Shown piece by piece: positions 51,531-60,517 of a stretch of DNA of 64,000 bases. Both the position numbers and the translations under genes were made by a program. The stretch covers positions 620,001 to 684,000 of the forward strand of contig OY725497.1 in NCBI GenBank assembly GCA_963281255.1. Reading direction: 5' to 3'. The stretch comes from Aphrocallistes beatrix (taxonomy: Eukaryota > Porifera > Hexactinellida > Sceptrulophora > Aphrocallistidae). Each line of letters begins with the position of its first letter. Position 1 is the first letter of the stretch. The notes under the pieces were generated by a model. That model had not been told where the DNA came from. It did not search any database and saw only the letters and a program-made list of their open reading frames with translations.

Positions 51531-52541
51531 CTATAAACAGCTCACATTTAACTTGAGCTGCAAGGGACAATGGTCACTACCCTTCACATCCGCCTCTATC
51601 ACCACATCTTCAACCTGATCCATCATCCTCTCACTAATTACGAAATAGTCAAGGCGCCAACCGATGTTTCTACCCCTGGCGTTATTCATGTAACTCCACC
51701 AGGTGTACGCACCTTTCTTGTCCGGGTACAACTTCCTGTACGAGTCTACAAACCCTCCTTTCAACAACTTCGTGAATCCCTCCCGCTCCTGATCGGTGAA
51801 TCCCGCTGTTTTATTCCGGTTTGAAACCGGATTCGCAATATCAATCTCCTCATGAGCTACATTCAAATCTCCGCAGAGTATGACCGGTTTCTTCTTGTCG
51901 AGAGTACAAAGATATTCTTTGAAGTCTGCGTCCCATTCCTTCCGATAACCAAGGCGTACCAGACCGCGACCAGAGTTAGGTGTGTAGGAGGTGACTAGGT
52001 AGTGCTTGTCGTACTCAGCTGTAATCACGCGTCCTTCAGTGTTGTGCTTCTTCGCTCCGATGCCGTATGAAACAGAGATTGGCTTGGTTCGGGAGAGAAT
52101 GGCAGTGCCAGCGTATCCATCCTTCACCGCGGAGTATAAATAGTGCGTGTAGCCTCCTATTGTCTTCAGCTCGATCGGGAATTTCTTTGCAGAAGCTTTT
52201 ACCTCCTGCAAGCAGATTACGTCCGGTTTCTTCTCAGGAATGTATTTCCAAGCGCCAGACTTGGTCCATGCGTTCGAGCCATTCACATTCCAGCTGACGA
52301 TTGAGAGTGTGTCGCAGAGAGGTTTGGAGAGGAGGGGAACATCTCCATCTGAATTCTCCTTCATTTCTTCAAGCGAATCAGGGGAATCAGGGTGCAAATC
52401 AGATTTCATTTTCCTACGTTTAGAGACATGGTCTGTGTCCGGATCCTTACTGGACTGGGAATCTTCAGAAGGGGGCACGGTATCTTCTACCTCCTCAACT
52501 TCTGGAGCCGACTTTCTTTTGCGAGAACTACGAGTTTCCAT
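51531..52541 (-). CDS. APEX1: APEX1, AP endonuclease 1
   Basis: 336 aa from METRSSRKRKS (ATG 52541). Cuts DNA at abasic sites in base excision repair. The N-terminal 80 residues are acidic with basic clusters (SSRKRK, SKRRKMK) fit for a nuclear signal. The exonuclease III fold follows with all key residues visible: SWNVNG (N68 of human), LQEVK (E96), SYTPNSGRGL (Y171), CGDLNVAHEEID (D210, N212), GWRLDYF (D283), GSDHCPL (D308, H309). The vertebrate redox cysteine C65 is V here (LSIVSWN), as in many invertebrates. The frame extends upstream, but this start gives the family-like basic N-terminus. Confidence 0.95.
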   Translation of the reverse strand: METRSSRKRKSAPEVEEVEDTVPPSEDSQSSKDPDTDHVSKRRKMKSDLHPDSPDSLEEMKENSDGDVPLLSKPLCDTLSIVSWNVNGSNAWTKSGAWKYIPEKKPDVICLQEVKASAKKFPIELKTIGGYTHYLYSAVKDGYAGTAILSRTKPISVSYGIGAKKHNTEGRVITAEYDKHYLVTSYTPNSGRGLVRLGYRKEWDADFKEYLCTLDKKKPVILCGDLNVAHEEIDIANPVSNRNKTAGFTDQEREGFTKLLKGGFVDSYRKLYPDKKGAYTWWSYMNNARGRNIGWRLDYFVISERMMDQVEDVVIEADVKGSDHCPLQLKLNVSCL

Positions 52542-53221
52542 TAGAAGAAGATACTTAGTGTACAAGCAGGTTGTTCTATATATGTGGAAATGTAACATTG
52601 AAGAAGCACATAATTTCACTATACGTATATGTAAGAAGATTCAAGCATGTACGTAACAATAATGAACCACTTTAAATCTAAGATCGCATGATCAGATGAG
52701 CCATTATAACTTTAAATTCTCATAATTGAAATTCGTATTAATTGCAATAGAAACCAGGTGTATTTGAAATATTATAATCTGCTTACTAAATGATATCAAA
52801 ATCACAGAGGTCAAACTCTAACTACACGTGAATAGTGACTAGAAAAGTTAATAAAAGGATATTTAATGAAATTCTGACCCTTCTAATCAAAGGAATTCTG
52901 ACTAGAGACTACGTGTTAGTTATAGGTATTATACAAGAACTAAGTCCCTCCTTCAGACATATGATGCCTATAAAGAAAATTGCCAAATACGGGTATAACC
53001 AAAAATATTCAGAGCTGTCAAAAGAAAAGTTCACAGTCTCTACTCATTATGCTATCGTATAGGCCTCAAATTGATGATCTTAGAATAGCGGTGTAAATTT
53101 TTCCTATAATGAATAGAAGTAATAACAACAACATATTCAAATAATAGAATTCTACTACACATTGAATCACTAGCACACAGCAAGCAGACCTATCAGATAA
53201 TAAGAGCAGTCATTTCCTATT
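52542..53221. other. Spacer between SSR3 and APEX1
   Basis: About 680 bp, AT-rich. A 75-codon plus-strand frame (52835-53062) has no recognisable feature and I do not call it. Confidence 0.5.
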
Positions 53222-53809
53222 CTACTTCTTCTGCACAGTGGCACCTGTTGAGAGAATCCAAACGATAAAAGCAGATCCGGCAGTTGAAGCGACGTAGTTC
53301 ACTACAGGTGTGTTGTTGCGAAGAAATACACACGAAAATATGAAGAAAACAACAAAAAAGAATGCATTGTTGTAGAAGATCGAGAATGTTGTGGCCTGGC
53401 TATCTGCTACCTGATTTTTCTTGAGAGACGTCCTCTCTTCTTTCTCTTGTCGAGGAGCAGACTTACCCTTGCCAACAGCGTCCAGTTTACGCATCACCTC
53501 TCTACTCACGATATGCTCAATCTTCCCTCCTATCTTGTGGTGGAGCACGAACCTCCAGTTACGATAGGCGTTAGCTAGCAGCCAAGAGTTAGCAGCGGCT
53601 ATGATCAGAAACAGAGGAAGGTAGAAGGGAAGTTCCATCATTTGTACACGGTAGAAATACCAGGTAGGGATAGCTGCTACCAAAAATGCGTTGATGTAGA
53701 ATACGGCTGAAGCAGTGCTAGAGATTTCAGTGCTGTGCTCCATCAAGAGGCGTTCCTCCTCCTTGGTGAACTTGCTCTTGCTCGTTTTGGTAGAATTGCC
53801 TTGAGACAT
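53222..53809 (-). CDS. SSR3: SSR3, translocon-associated protein gamma (TRAP-gamma)
   Basis: 195 aa, single exon. ER-membrane subunit of TRAP, which helps Sec61 translocate proteins. Four hydrophobic segments: ASAVFYINAFLVAAIPTWYF, YLPLFLIIAAANSWLLA, AFFFVVFFIFSCVFL, and STAGSAFIVWILSTG. Family blocks: AYRNWRFVLHHKI, VSREVMRKLDA, and ATTFSIFYNNAFFF, which matches the human ATTFSIFYNN motif exactly. The ATG is preceded by CATCCGCAG, acceptor-like. Confidence 0.95.
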   Translation of the reverse strand: MSQGNSTKTSKSKFTKEEERLLMEHSTEISSTASAVFYINAFLVAAIPTWYFYRVQMMELPFYLPLFLIIAAANSWLLANAYRNWRFVLHHKIGGKIEHIVSREVMRKLDAVGKGKSAPRQEKEERTSLKKNQVADSQATTFSIFYNNAFFFVVFFIFSCVFLRNNTPVVNYVASTAGSAFIVWILSTGATVQKK

Positions 53810-54098
53810 GTTCTGCGGATGTGAATCTTACGAAGGTATGGGCTAGCTATATCTAGAGCAAGAAGGTTCAGTTAATAGGAGGTTTCATAAATATTTTATT
53901 TAAATATAAGCTCTAGTTGTAGTTATTAAAATATTAAAATATCTGCTAGCATTATTTTCGAAACAACTAAGACTCGACTCCTAGCTAAATCTTAGCATCC
54001 GGTTTTTCATAATTTTTTAGTTTATTTGAAATTAATATCAAATACTATAAGTAAGTGAGGGCAATGATAAAATTTAGAAGGTATAAAATTTATAAATT

Positions 54099-54725
54099 TT
54101 ACGATGCGAATTTCTTTTCCTGCCTATTGCTCTCCACCAGCTGTGAGTGTGCGGCTTTGAGAGCAAATAGAGAGGCACAAAGACTGCAAGCAGCTGCAAC
54201 CACACAGAAATAGAATCCATAAGTGAACTGCGCCGGTTCCTGTAGAGTGCTGAACACGAAAAAGTGTTTGTTGATCGTGATGAACAGAATGGCTGCTGCA
54301 ACATACGAGAGAGCAGATAGGATTGAGATGCCTATGCCCATGACGAGGATGCAACGAGTGAACAGTGGAAAGGAGAATATAACCCCAGCTCCCGATAGGA
54401 AGCAAGCCAACATACAGAAGAACAGTACGAGCTGCAACTGGAGTTTCATCATTCGGCAGTTGTCCGAACGATCTGGGAGACACCAGATGGAGGAGGTGTC
54501 GAAACAACCGAAGCTAACTGAACAGCTGCGTAGCAGACCTACGAAATCCTCCCCTGGGCTCTTGGTAGCCCATTCAGGGGAGAAGAGGGAAGCTATCCCA
54601 AACAAGAGTGCGAATAGGAAAACGGTGCCGCAAGCTAACATCCATGGTTTGAATAGCATCCTAGCATACTTGTACCTCTCTTTGGTCTTGGGTGGTGTAC
54701 TTACACTTGAGTGAGAGGAATCCAT
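54099..54725 (-). CDS. Four-TM claudin/PMP22/LHFPL-like membrane protein
   Basis: 208 aa, single exon, start MDSSHSSVST. Four hydrophobic segments: MLACGTVFLFALLFGIASLF, LQLVLFFCMLACFLSGAG, ILVMGIGISILSALSYVAAA, and FYFCVVAAACSLCASLFAL. The first extracellular loop has PEWATK...VGLLRSCSVSFGC, close to the W-GL-x-x-C-C signature of claudin-type tetraspans, with extra cysteines (WCLP, NCR). Family placement within claudin/PMP22/LHFPL is not resolved. Confidence 0.55.
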   Translation of the reverse strand: MDSSHSSVSTPPKTKERYKYARMLFKPWMLACGTVFLFALLFGIASLFSPEWATKSPGEDFVGLLRSCSVSFGCFDTSSIWCLPDRSDNCRMMKLQLQLVLFFCMLACFLSGAGVIFSFPLFTRCILVMGIGISILSALSYVAAAILFITINKHFFVFSTLQEPAQFTYGFYFCVVAAACSLCASLFALKAAHSQLVESNRQEKKFAS

Positions 54726-55095
54726 TTACACAGCTAATTCGAATCATCGCAAAATGTTAATACTCGTAGGGGGGTTGGTCATTTTGAATTCGTCAAGCAT
54801 CATAAAAAAAAGTTAATTTGAATTACTTAAATGCATATAGTATTTTCAAACAAGATTTCGAGTTTTTCATATTAATTATAGTAGGAATTTAAAATCCCAC
54901 GAATGCCTACGTCAAATGCTATGTCATTTCCGGTTACAGCCATTAGGAAAGCCATACAATTTTTGGGGTTTGTTATTAAAATACCGAAAAGTAGTAGAAT
55001 ACGTAGTTCAGCGAGTAAATATAAATAATAGGAGTGAAATAAACAAAAAATGGTTCATAAGTAATAAGTGAAGGTGTTACGAATAGTAAAAAGTG
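54726..55095. other. Spacer between the MIIP-like gene and the four-TM gene
   Basis: About 370 bp, AT-rich. Nothing recognisable. Confidence 0.5.
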
Positions 55096-55953
55096 TTACG
55101 AATCGCAATATTCCTTGTCTATTCCATTTCTATATTTATCGTATACTTGTGAATAACAGCTGTTTAACAGGCGCCTAGTCCTGTTATGAGAGTACCCAGT
55201 GCCCCTGATATCCGGGTTTTTCAGCATCAGGTTCAGACTGGGGTCGTGTAGCGTAGCGAGGTCCAGTCTTCCAGCTAGGACTGCCTCAGGGTCGATGTGA
55301 GATTTCAGGTCTGAATTCTCTCTCTTCTGTCTGTAAGAACTGCTGGACTTGATTGGAACATGATTCGTACCAGTCCATCCGAACTTGCAATGCTGTTTTA
55401 TATCCACAGAGTCGATGGGATCAAATTTAGAAAGTTTCTGGTGTTTATCTCGTGGAAATCTGTCCTCTGAATTTGGAACGCTAATCCTGACATATTTCTG
55501 AGACTTCTCAGGCTCTTGTGAGAACCTATGGCCTGGATACAATGGCGTATCAATGGAATGCTGTTGGAAGAATCCTCTCGAGTCTACTAAAAATCTATCC
55601 TTACTTTCTCCAAAATTCTTGAAAACTTCTTTAGGATAATCCCTGATATCGGATCTCTTTTGTAGAAGTTCACTTGGGTAGGATCTGTCTATATCCGTTT
55701 CAGACATACATTTACGCCGATTCAGCTTTCTAAACGTATGAATTTGGTCGAAATAAGAGTCCGGCTTTTCGAACAAACATTTAGAATTGTCTAGCATTCC
55801 AACAATCCAGTCATATCCTAGTCGTTCCTGAGGGTAAGTGGACGTATCGGGTTCTCTCTCATGTATTCTAGCTTCGGGTCGATAATTCCCTGAATCATTT
55901 TTATCTATGCTTTGTGACTGTGTGAGCATATTTGCTGTACGAGTCATAAACAT
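55096..55953 (-). CDS. MIIP: MIIP-like (migration and invasion-inhibitory protein)
   Basis: 285 aa from the first ATG (MFMTRTANML). It keeps two conserved blocks of vertebrate MIIP in order: ERLGYDWIVGMLDNS with SYFDQIHTFRKLNRRKC (vertebrate LGYDWIAGSLD...FFSKLQEFRETNKEEC), then KYVRISVPNSEDRFPRDKHQ with FDPIDSVDIKQHCKFGW (vertebrate VRVSIP...HRRKSFD..D...HCLLGW). The rest is hydrophilic and probably disordered. Vertebrate MIIP has been linked to IGFBP2 binding and mitosis; the function here is unknown. Single exon. Confidence 0.8.
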   Translation of the reverse strand: MFMTRTANMLTQSQSIDKNDSGNYRPEARIHEREPDTSTYPQERLGYDWIVGMLDNSKCLFEKPDSYFDQIHTFRKLNRRKCMSETDIDRSYPSELLQKRSDIRDYPKEVFKNFGESKDRFLVDSRGFFQQHSIDTPLYPGHRFSQEPEKSQKYVRISVPNSEDRFPRDKHQKLSKFDPIDSVDIKQHCKFGWTGTNHVPIKSSSSYRQKRENSDLKSHIDPEAVLAGRLDLATLHDPSLNLMLKNPDIRGTGYSHNRTRRLLNSCYSQVYDKYRNGIDKEYCDS

Positions 55954-56129
55954 AAAATAAGTATGTATTTTTGCCAAATAATATCATATGTATAATAGTT
56001 TATTAATTAATTACTCCTTCATCTGTAAAGGAATACTACAACAAATAATATTTCATACTAAGTGAGAGTAAGCAATCTTCTACATAAGACCAAAAATCAG
56101 TTTTATAATAACGATACGCGCTTACAAGT

Positions 56130-56309
56130 CTAAGAAAATAATCTTAATCCGAATGGTAATACTCTAATGACAGCAACGCCTGCAACAAAAACTAGAAAAC
56201 TCCAAAAAATCGCTGCTTTCTCCTCGTGTTCTGCTGCTGCAAGCTGAGCGAGATCAGCTGATTCTTGCATTGCTCCTTCCTGGTTTGAACCGAAAGTTAG
56301 TGAATCCAT
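56130..56309 (-). CDS. TOMM5: TOM5-like mitochondrial import receptor small subunit
   Basis: A 59-aa micro-gene. Start MDSLTFGSNQEGA at 56309, stop TAG at 56130-56132. A short polar N-terminus (about 30 residues) is followed by one transmembrane segment, EEKAAIFWSFLVFVAGVAVI then RVLPFGLRLFS. The TM-plus-tail pattern matches human TOMM5 (51 aa: FLIYVALLRVTPFILKKL). TOM5 is a tail-anchored subunit of the outer-membrane import pore. The match is short, so other small tail-anchored proteins cannot be excluded. It falls below common gene-length cut-offs. Confidence 0.6.
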   Translation of the reverse strand: MDSLTFGSNQEGAMQESADLAQLAAAEHEEKAAIFWSFLVFVAGVAVIRVLPFGLRLFS

Positions 56310-56482
56310 AGCCGTTTAATGTATCCAGTAATTAAGTAAAAAGCTAATTATATTTAAAAAGTTTAGAAATAAATACAAAATGAAATAGATATGCAATACA
56401 TAGAGTATAAATATGATGGAGCAGAACATTGGGGCAGAATCAGATCTAGTTCAAAGAGGGTCTGGAGTGTTTTGGGGAAAGG

Positions 56483-56977
56483 TTAGAAGGTTTGAGTGTT
56501 TTGAGAGAGCAAGCGGTCGCATGCAGGATGGAAGTTATGAGTTGGAAGGAAGAAGTTTCCATTCAATTCCCTAGGAATGAATCTTGGAGGGAACTGGGGG
56601 GGAGTTGCAGTTGAGTAGGATAAAGCTACACTTGGCATAGGGACTTCATTGGTAGGAGTTAATCTTTTAACACTTTTCGGGTTGGATATCCTATAAAAAT
56701 TCGCCTTATCGAATTTTTTAATGCTTATCACCTTATTGACGCTACTGCTACCCTTCCTCCAATTTCTCATATTTGTAGCCTTCAATCTGTTTTGCTTTTG
56801 AACTACAAATACTCCTGGATTAGACTTATGTCTATATATGGACATGTCATTTTCATTTTGTGAATAGCTTCCAAGAATGAGAAACTTGCGATTCTTCACA
56901 CCCTGATTAGGATGTATCAGGCAATTATAATTGTGAGCTGTTTCTTGATTCATTGAAAGAAACAAATTTGATTTCAT
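56483..56977 (-). CDS. Hypothetical basic protein
   Basis: 164 aa, ATG at 56977 (MKSNLFLSMN), a second in-frame ATG 8 residues on. Basic, low in hydrophobic clusters (NRLKATNMRNWRKGSSSVNK), with a proline-rich C-terminus (ATPPQFPPRFIPREL). No family recognised; probably disordered. Its placement in the same-strand gene row and an open frame of 165 codons in AT-rich DNA are the only support. Confidence 0.35.
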   Translation of the reverse strand: MKSNLFLSMNQETAHNYNCLIHPNQGVKNRKFLILGSYSQNENDMSIYRHKSNPGVFVVQKQNRLKATNMRNWRKGSSSVNKVISIKKFDKANFYRISNPKSVKRLTPTNEVPMPSVALSYSTATPPQFPPRFIPRELNGNFFLPTHNFHPACDRLLSQNTQTF

Positions 56978-57706
56978 ATTTGGGTTAAATTTTTAAAAAT
57001 CCGTTTATCAATTCTATTAATGAACCTTATTTATACGGAAATAACACTATCCATAACTCATCGAGGTGTTTGGAAAATACATACACAGTTCTGTATATTT
57101 TAAGGCATTAAAAATGCATATGCGAATCATGCTTGTACGTAAAAAATACATACACAAACACAAGAAAGTATGAAAAGTACAGTCGTAATCAAAACCATGG
57201 CAATTTCTATAATTAATATATGACACAAAGGTTTATGTACTTAGATAGTACTTAGATACTGGGCTAAAAACTTAGTGCGTGGGCTAAATATTTTACAGTA
57301 AAAAGCACAATAGAACATGTTAATTACAGGATTCAGTTTCACTAAACAGGAAAAATACTTTATTTTGTGCCAGAAATCTCTTATATTCGTCAAATAAATA
57401 CACGATGATGATAAAATAATTTACAATGTATGTACGTAATTATGATATATGATATGGTATGATATCCCTGAAACGCTTTATTAGAGAGATATTAAAATAG
57501 ATAATATAATGTTGACATAGCTATTCAGCTCTGTACTTATTCAATCTGAATGCGAGTCATTTAATGTGATGGACCTGGGAAATATTAATATGATATGTAT
57601 AATTGTATAGAATTATGTTGATCAATTAAAATTCGCTGTTTCGCTGAGTTTAAAAAAATCAGAATATATATGTTCTATCAATACAATACATACACAAAAA
57701 TAGATT
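56978..57706. other. Spacer between SERHL and the hypothetical gene
   Basis: About 730 bp, AT-rich. Nothing recognisable. Confidence 0.5.
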
Positions 57707-58612
57707 TCAAAGTTTGGAGGTAATCCTCTGTGAAAGAAACTCTGCAATAATCCTACCTATTAAACTGGGGTCATTCATGTGGACATGGTGGCTACCTTTC
57801 ACATGTTTTACTTCAGTTGTCGGGGTTAATTCTAAATTGTCTATTTTAATCCAATCTTCAAATTTGATTGAGTCCAAGGCAGATATTATCAACGTGGGCA
57901 TTGTAAGCTGTTTAAAGAATATCTGATTCTTCAGCTTGATAAATAAAACGTGATCATATACAGAGCCACCATTCATAATTCGAGGATCTCGGGTGAATAC
58001 AAATCCTCCTTTATCAACCCTCTTACAACTTCTTATGCAGAGTATTTCTGCAGAGTCTCGAGTTAGACCAGTTTTTACCTCCATTAATCTATCCACAATC
58101 GCAGTCATTGATGGGTAGACTTTAAAGTGTTGTTCAGTTTTGGATTCAGAACCTTTTATATTCTTTAGAAATTCAAAAAAAGGTAAATCATGTAACATGG
58201 GAAGATGAGAATATTCTATCATCACGAGCCCACTGATTCTGCTCTCCAAGATAGCTCCTATAGCCAGAATAAACACGCAGCCAAGACTGTGTCCGATTAG
58301 AAGAGGTCGTTCCCAGGACATATACCTGAGCACCTCGATCATGTCTGATAGAAGATCAATGAAATAGTAACACCTCGCGTCTGCATGTATATGGTCAGAG
58401 AGTCCGTGGCCGGGCAGGTCTATCGCTAGAACTGGGATATCCAGAGGGAAGTAAGGAATGAGAGGATCGAAACTACCCGCGTTATCTAACAGCCCATGAA
58501 TGGCTAGGGCGCCTGTCTTGGTGCCTGGAGATGGAGATAAAGGTACCCAGAGTTTTCCAGCCAAAGACCCCCATGAGACCGGGATCCTTACCTCTTGACA
58601 AGAGTGATGCAT
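57707..58612 (-). CDS. SERHL: SERHL-type alpha/beta hydrolase
   Basis: 301 aa, single exon, start MHHSCQEVRI. Alpha/beta-hydrolase fold of the serine hydrolase-like (SERHL) family: GALAIHGLLDNAGSFDPLIP (oxyanion HG motif), AIDLPGHGLSD, nucleophile elbow LLIGHSLGC (GHSLG serine), and the catalytic histidine in KGSHHVHMNDP, with the family-typical C-terminal helix. The acid residue is probably D in the strand LIISALDSIK. Peroxisomal or cytosolic placement is not decidable: the C-terminus SKL at residues 299-301 (TSKL) is a canonical PTS1, so peroxisomal import is likely. Substrate unknown. Confidence 0.88.
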   Translation of the reverse strand: MHHSCQEVRIPVSWGSLAGKLWVPLSPSPGTKTGALAIHGLLDNAGSFDPLIPYFPLDIPVLAIDLPGHGLSDHIHADARCYYFIDLLSDMIEVLRYMSWERPLLIGHSLGCVFILAIGAILESRISGLVMIEYSHLPMLHDLPFFEFLKNIKGSESKTEQHFKVYPSMTAIVDRLMEVKTGLTRDSAEILCIRSCKRVDKGGFVFTRDPRIMNGGSVYDHVLFIKLKNQIFFKQLTMPTLIISALDSIKFEDWIKIDNLELTPTTEVKHVKGSHHVHMNDPSLIGRIIAEFLSQRITSKL

Positions 58613-59078
58613 TCTTTATTCAAAATTAGCTGCACTCAGTTAAAAGCTAAATTATAATTCGAAATTAAAAGCAGTGAATGCTTACGCAGTCAGACAGCTA
58701 GCTCGTGATTGCTATCAGAAAAATATTGAAAGTAATAACGTCTTCGATTTTACATAAAATAGTTATACAAATGAGTTACGATAATAAACAGAATTACGAA
58801 GTCTTAGCTTGCAATGATTAATAATTTCCTTTGTATCTGTGTAGACCATTTGAAGGTGGAGTATATGCGTAGTTAGGTAAAGTTTAGCTATTTGCAATCG
58901 GAAGTAATCGGAAGTCATCAGAAATATTGGATGACAAAGTAAAATGATTAGAATTAAAAAAATTTGTAGCATGACCAATATCTATTGTTACCATTGTCCA
59001 ATATGTCTAGAAACCAAGTTACGTAAATATTATATACAGAGGTATATTACAAGCTATGAATTGCACTCAGATATTTTC
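58613..59078. other. Spacer between the aftiphilin-like gene and SERHL
   Basis: About 470 bp, AT-rich. A 71-codon frame (58763-58978) does not look real. Confidence 0.45.
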
Positions 59079-59861
59079 TCATTTGTCAATAGGAAAGACT
59101 AGAACTTTAGAAGCCAGATAGGATAGGTCAGGTAAATTCTGTAAAATATCTTCCGTCTCTTGTGATATTTTTAATTGCTCGCAATCTGATTCAGCTTCTA
59201 TTTCAACAGATGTGTCGAGAGAGTTGGTCGGAGAAGATGGTTTTAAGATTTGTTCATCGATCGTATCTCCGTTTCCAAAATGTAAACTCAGTAATTCCTC
59301 GTCGAGACGGAGAACTTTATCAGGCTCATCAGACTTGGACTCTACCTTAATGGGTAGAGACAGGTCTAACAGATAATTCGTCGAGTCGAGTAGTATCGGT
59401 TCATCCTTTGGAGTGTTGTCGTCTGCAACACACAATTCTAACTCAAAGGAATTCGTTTTTTCAGGGAAAAATGACAATGAGGTCAAGCTAGGAATAGAGA
59501 GATTTTGAATCCCAGACATTCCTTCATCTGCCAGCGACAAGTGTGTGTAGTACGCTTGGTAGACTTGTAGCGTAGAGAGCTTGGCCATCTGGTTCTGACT
59601 AAACCCTTGTTCGAGTAAGGACTCGAGAACAAATTTCTTATCTTGTCCACTTGTTTGACTGTCTAGGATGTCTGTGCTGGGAGACGAAGTATTGTTCTGA
59701 TCAAAGTCGAAGGAGTGAGAAATTATAGATTTATAGCTGTGCACTGGTATCGGTTGAAAGAGGGTGCAAGTTTCGCTAGCGGAGATGCTGGGAGTACTTG
59801 TGTGATCAGCAAATCCGCCAAACTCAGCACAAGAAAAGTCGCCAAATTCTTCCATTGACAT
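59079..59861 (-). CDS. Aftiphilin-like AP-1/clathrin adaptor protein
   Basis: 260 aa from MSMEEFGDFSCAEFGGFAD. The N-terminus has repeated FGxF-type acidic motifs (EFGDF, EFGGF) that bind the gamma-adaptin ear. The middle is low-complexity with Leu-acidic clathrin-box-like stretches (LLDLSLP, DEELLSLHF). The C-terminus ILQNLPDLSYLASKVLVFP matches the conserved aftiphilin C-terminal motif (LPDLSFMHAKVLMFP). Human aftiphilin is about 937 aa, so this is much shorter. Acts probably in trans-Golgi/endosome clathrin trafficking. Confidence 0.65.
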   Translation of the reverse strand: MSMEEFGDFSCAEFGGFADHTSTPSISASETCTLFQPIPVHSYKSIISHSFDFDQNNTSSPSTDILDSQTSGQDKKFVLESLLEQGFSQNQMAKLSTLQVYQAYYTHLSLADEGMSGIQNLSIPSLTSLSFFPEKTNSFELELCVADDNTPKDEPILLDSTNYLLDLSLPIKVESKSDEPDKVLRLDEELLSLHFGNGDTIDEQILKPSSPTNSLDTSVEIEAESDCEQLKISQETEDILQNLPDLSYLASKVLVFPIDK

Positions 59862-60517
59862 TGACCTGATGACTTTAATAGTTGCACACACTACAAAACT
59901 GCACGAAAGGAAAGACAATATTAAGAATTAGGATATAAATATTACAACCCTGTGAAGGAGTGAGTGAAAAGAGTAATTCATAATTTCAAATAATATAGAT
60001 ATATTAACATACATGCCAACTTGAGCCATGATAAAAGAGGAACGCGAGGTTGAATTTCTCGTGAATGGTGGGACGCAATAGGAAAGTATTATACACAGAA
60101 TTTAAAAAAAGCTGGACATAATGGGAAAATTCATGTAAAAACGGGACACTCGTGAAAAAAACGGGACACTCGTGAAAAAAGCGGGACGTCCGCCAAAACG
60201 GGACAATTGGTATGTATGTATTAAATAATATGCGCATACAACGGATTTAGAGCATTTTTAGCTGATATCGACTCGATTTTGGGACGCTCTTAGTGCATAT
60301 TTATCTCACTGTGAAAACAAAATGAAATGATTTAAGAACAAAACAATTATCACAAACAAATTAAGAATAATATCTAAGTACATTTAACACAGCACTGTAA
60401 ATTTTGAGTAGTACGTAATACCTTTTTAGAAAAATATGTTCGAATTTACAAAAGAATGTCTGGTAAATGAATTCAAAGGGACCATTAATCACAATACAAA
60501 AATCACTGAATAGACAA
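59862..60517. other. Spacer between the ZNFX1-like and aftiphilin-like genes
   Basis: Contains the MITE at 60008-60219; otherwise AT-rich without a recognisable gene. Confidence 0.55.
60008..60219. mobile_element. MITE with CATACATGCCAA inverted ends, copy B
   Basis: A 212-bp element starting CATACATGCCAAC and ending TTGGTATGTATG. The interior repeats CGGGACACTCGTGAAAAAA in tandem and GGGACGTCC, shared with copy A at 14867-15023. Non-coding. Confidence 0.75.

Noticed and set aside
52835..53062. A 75-codon plus-strand frame between APEX1 and SSR3.
   Set aside because: No family feature and no homologous copy in the window; consistent with chance in AT-rich DNA.
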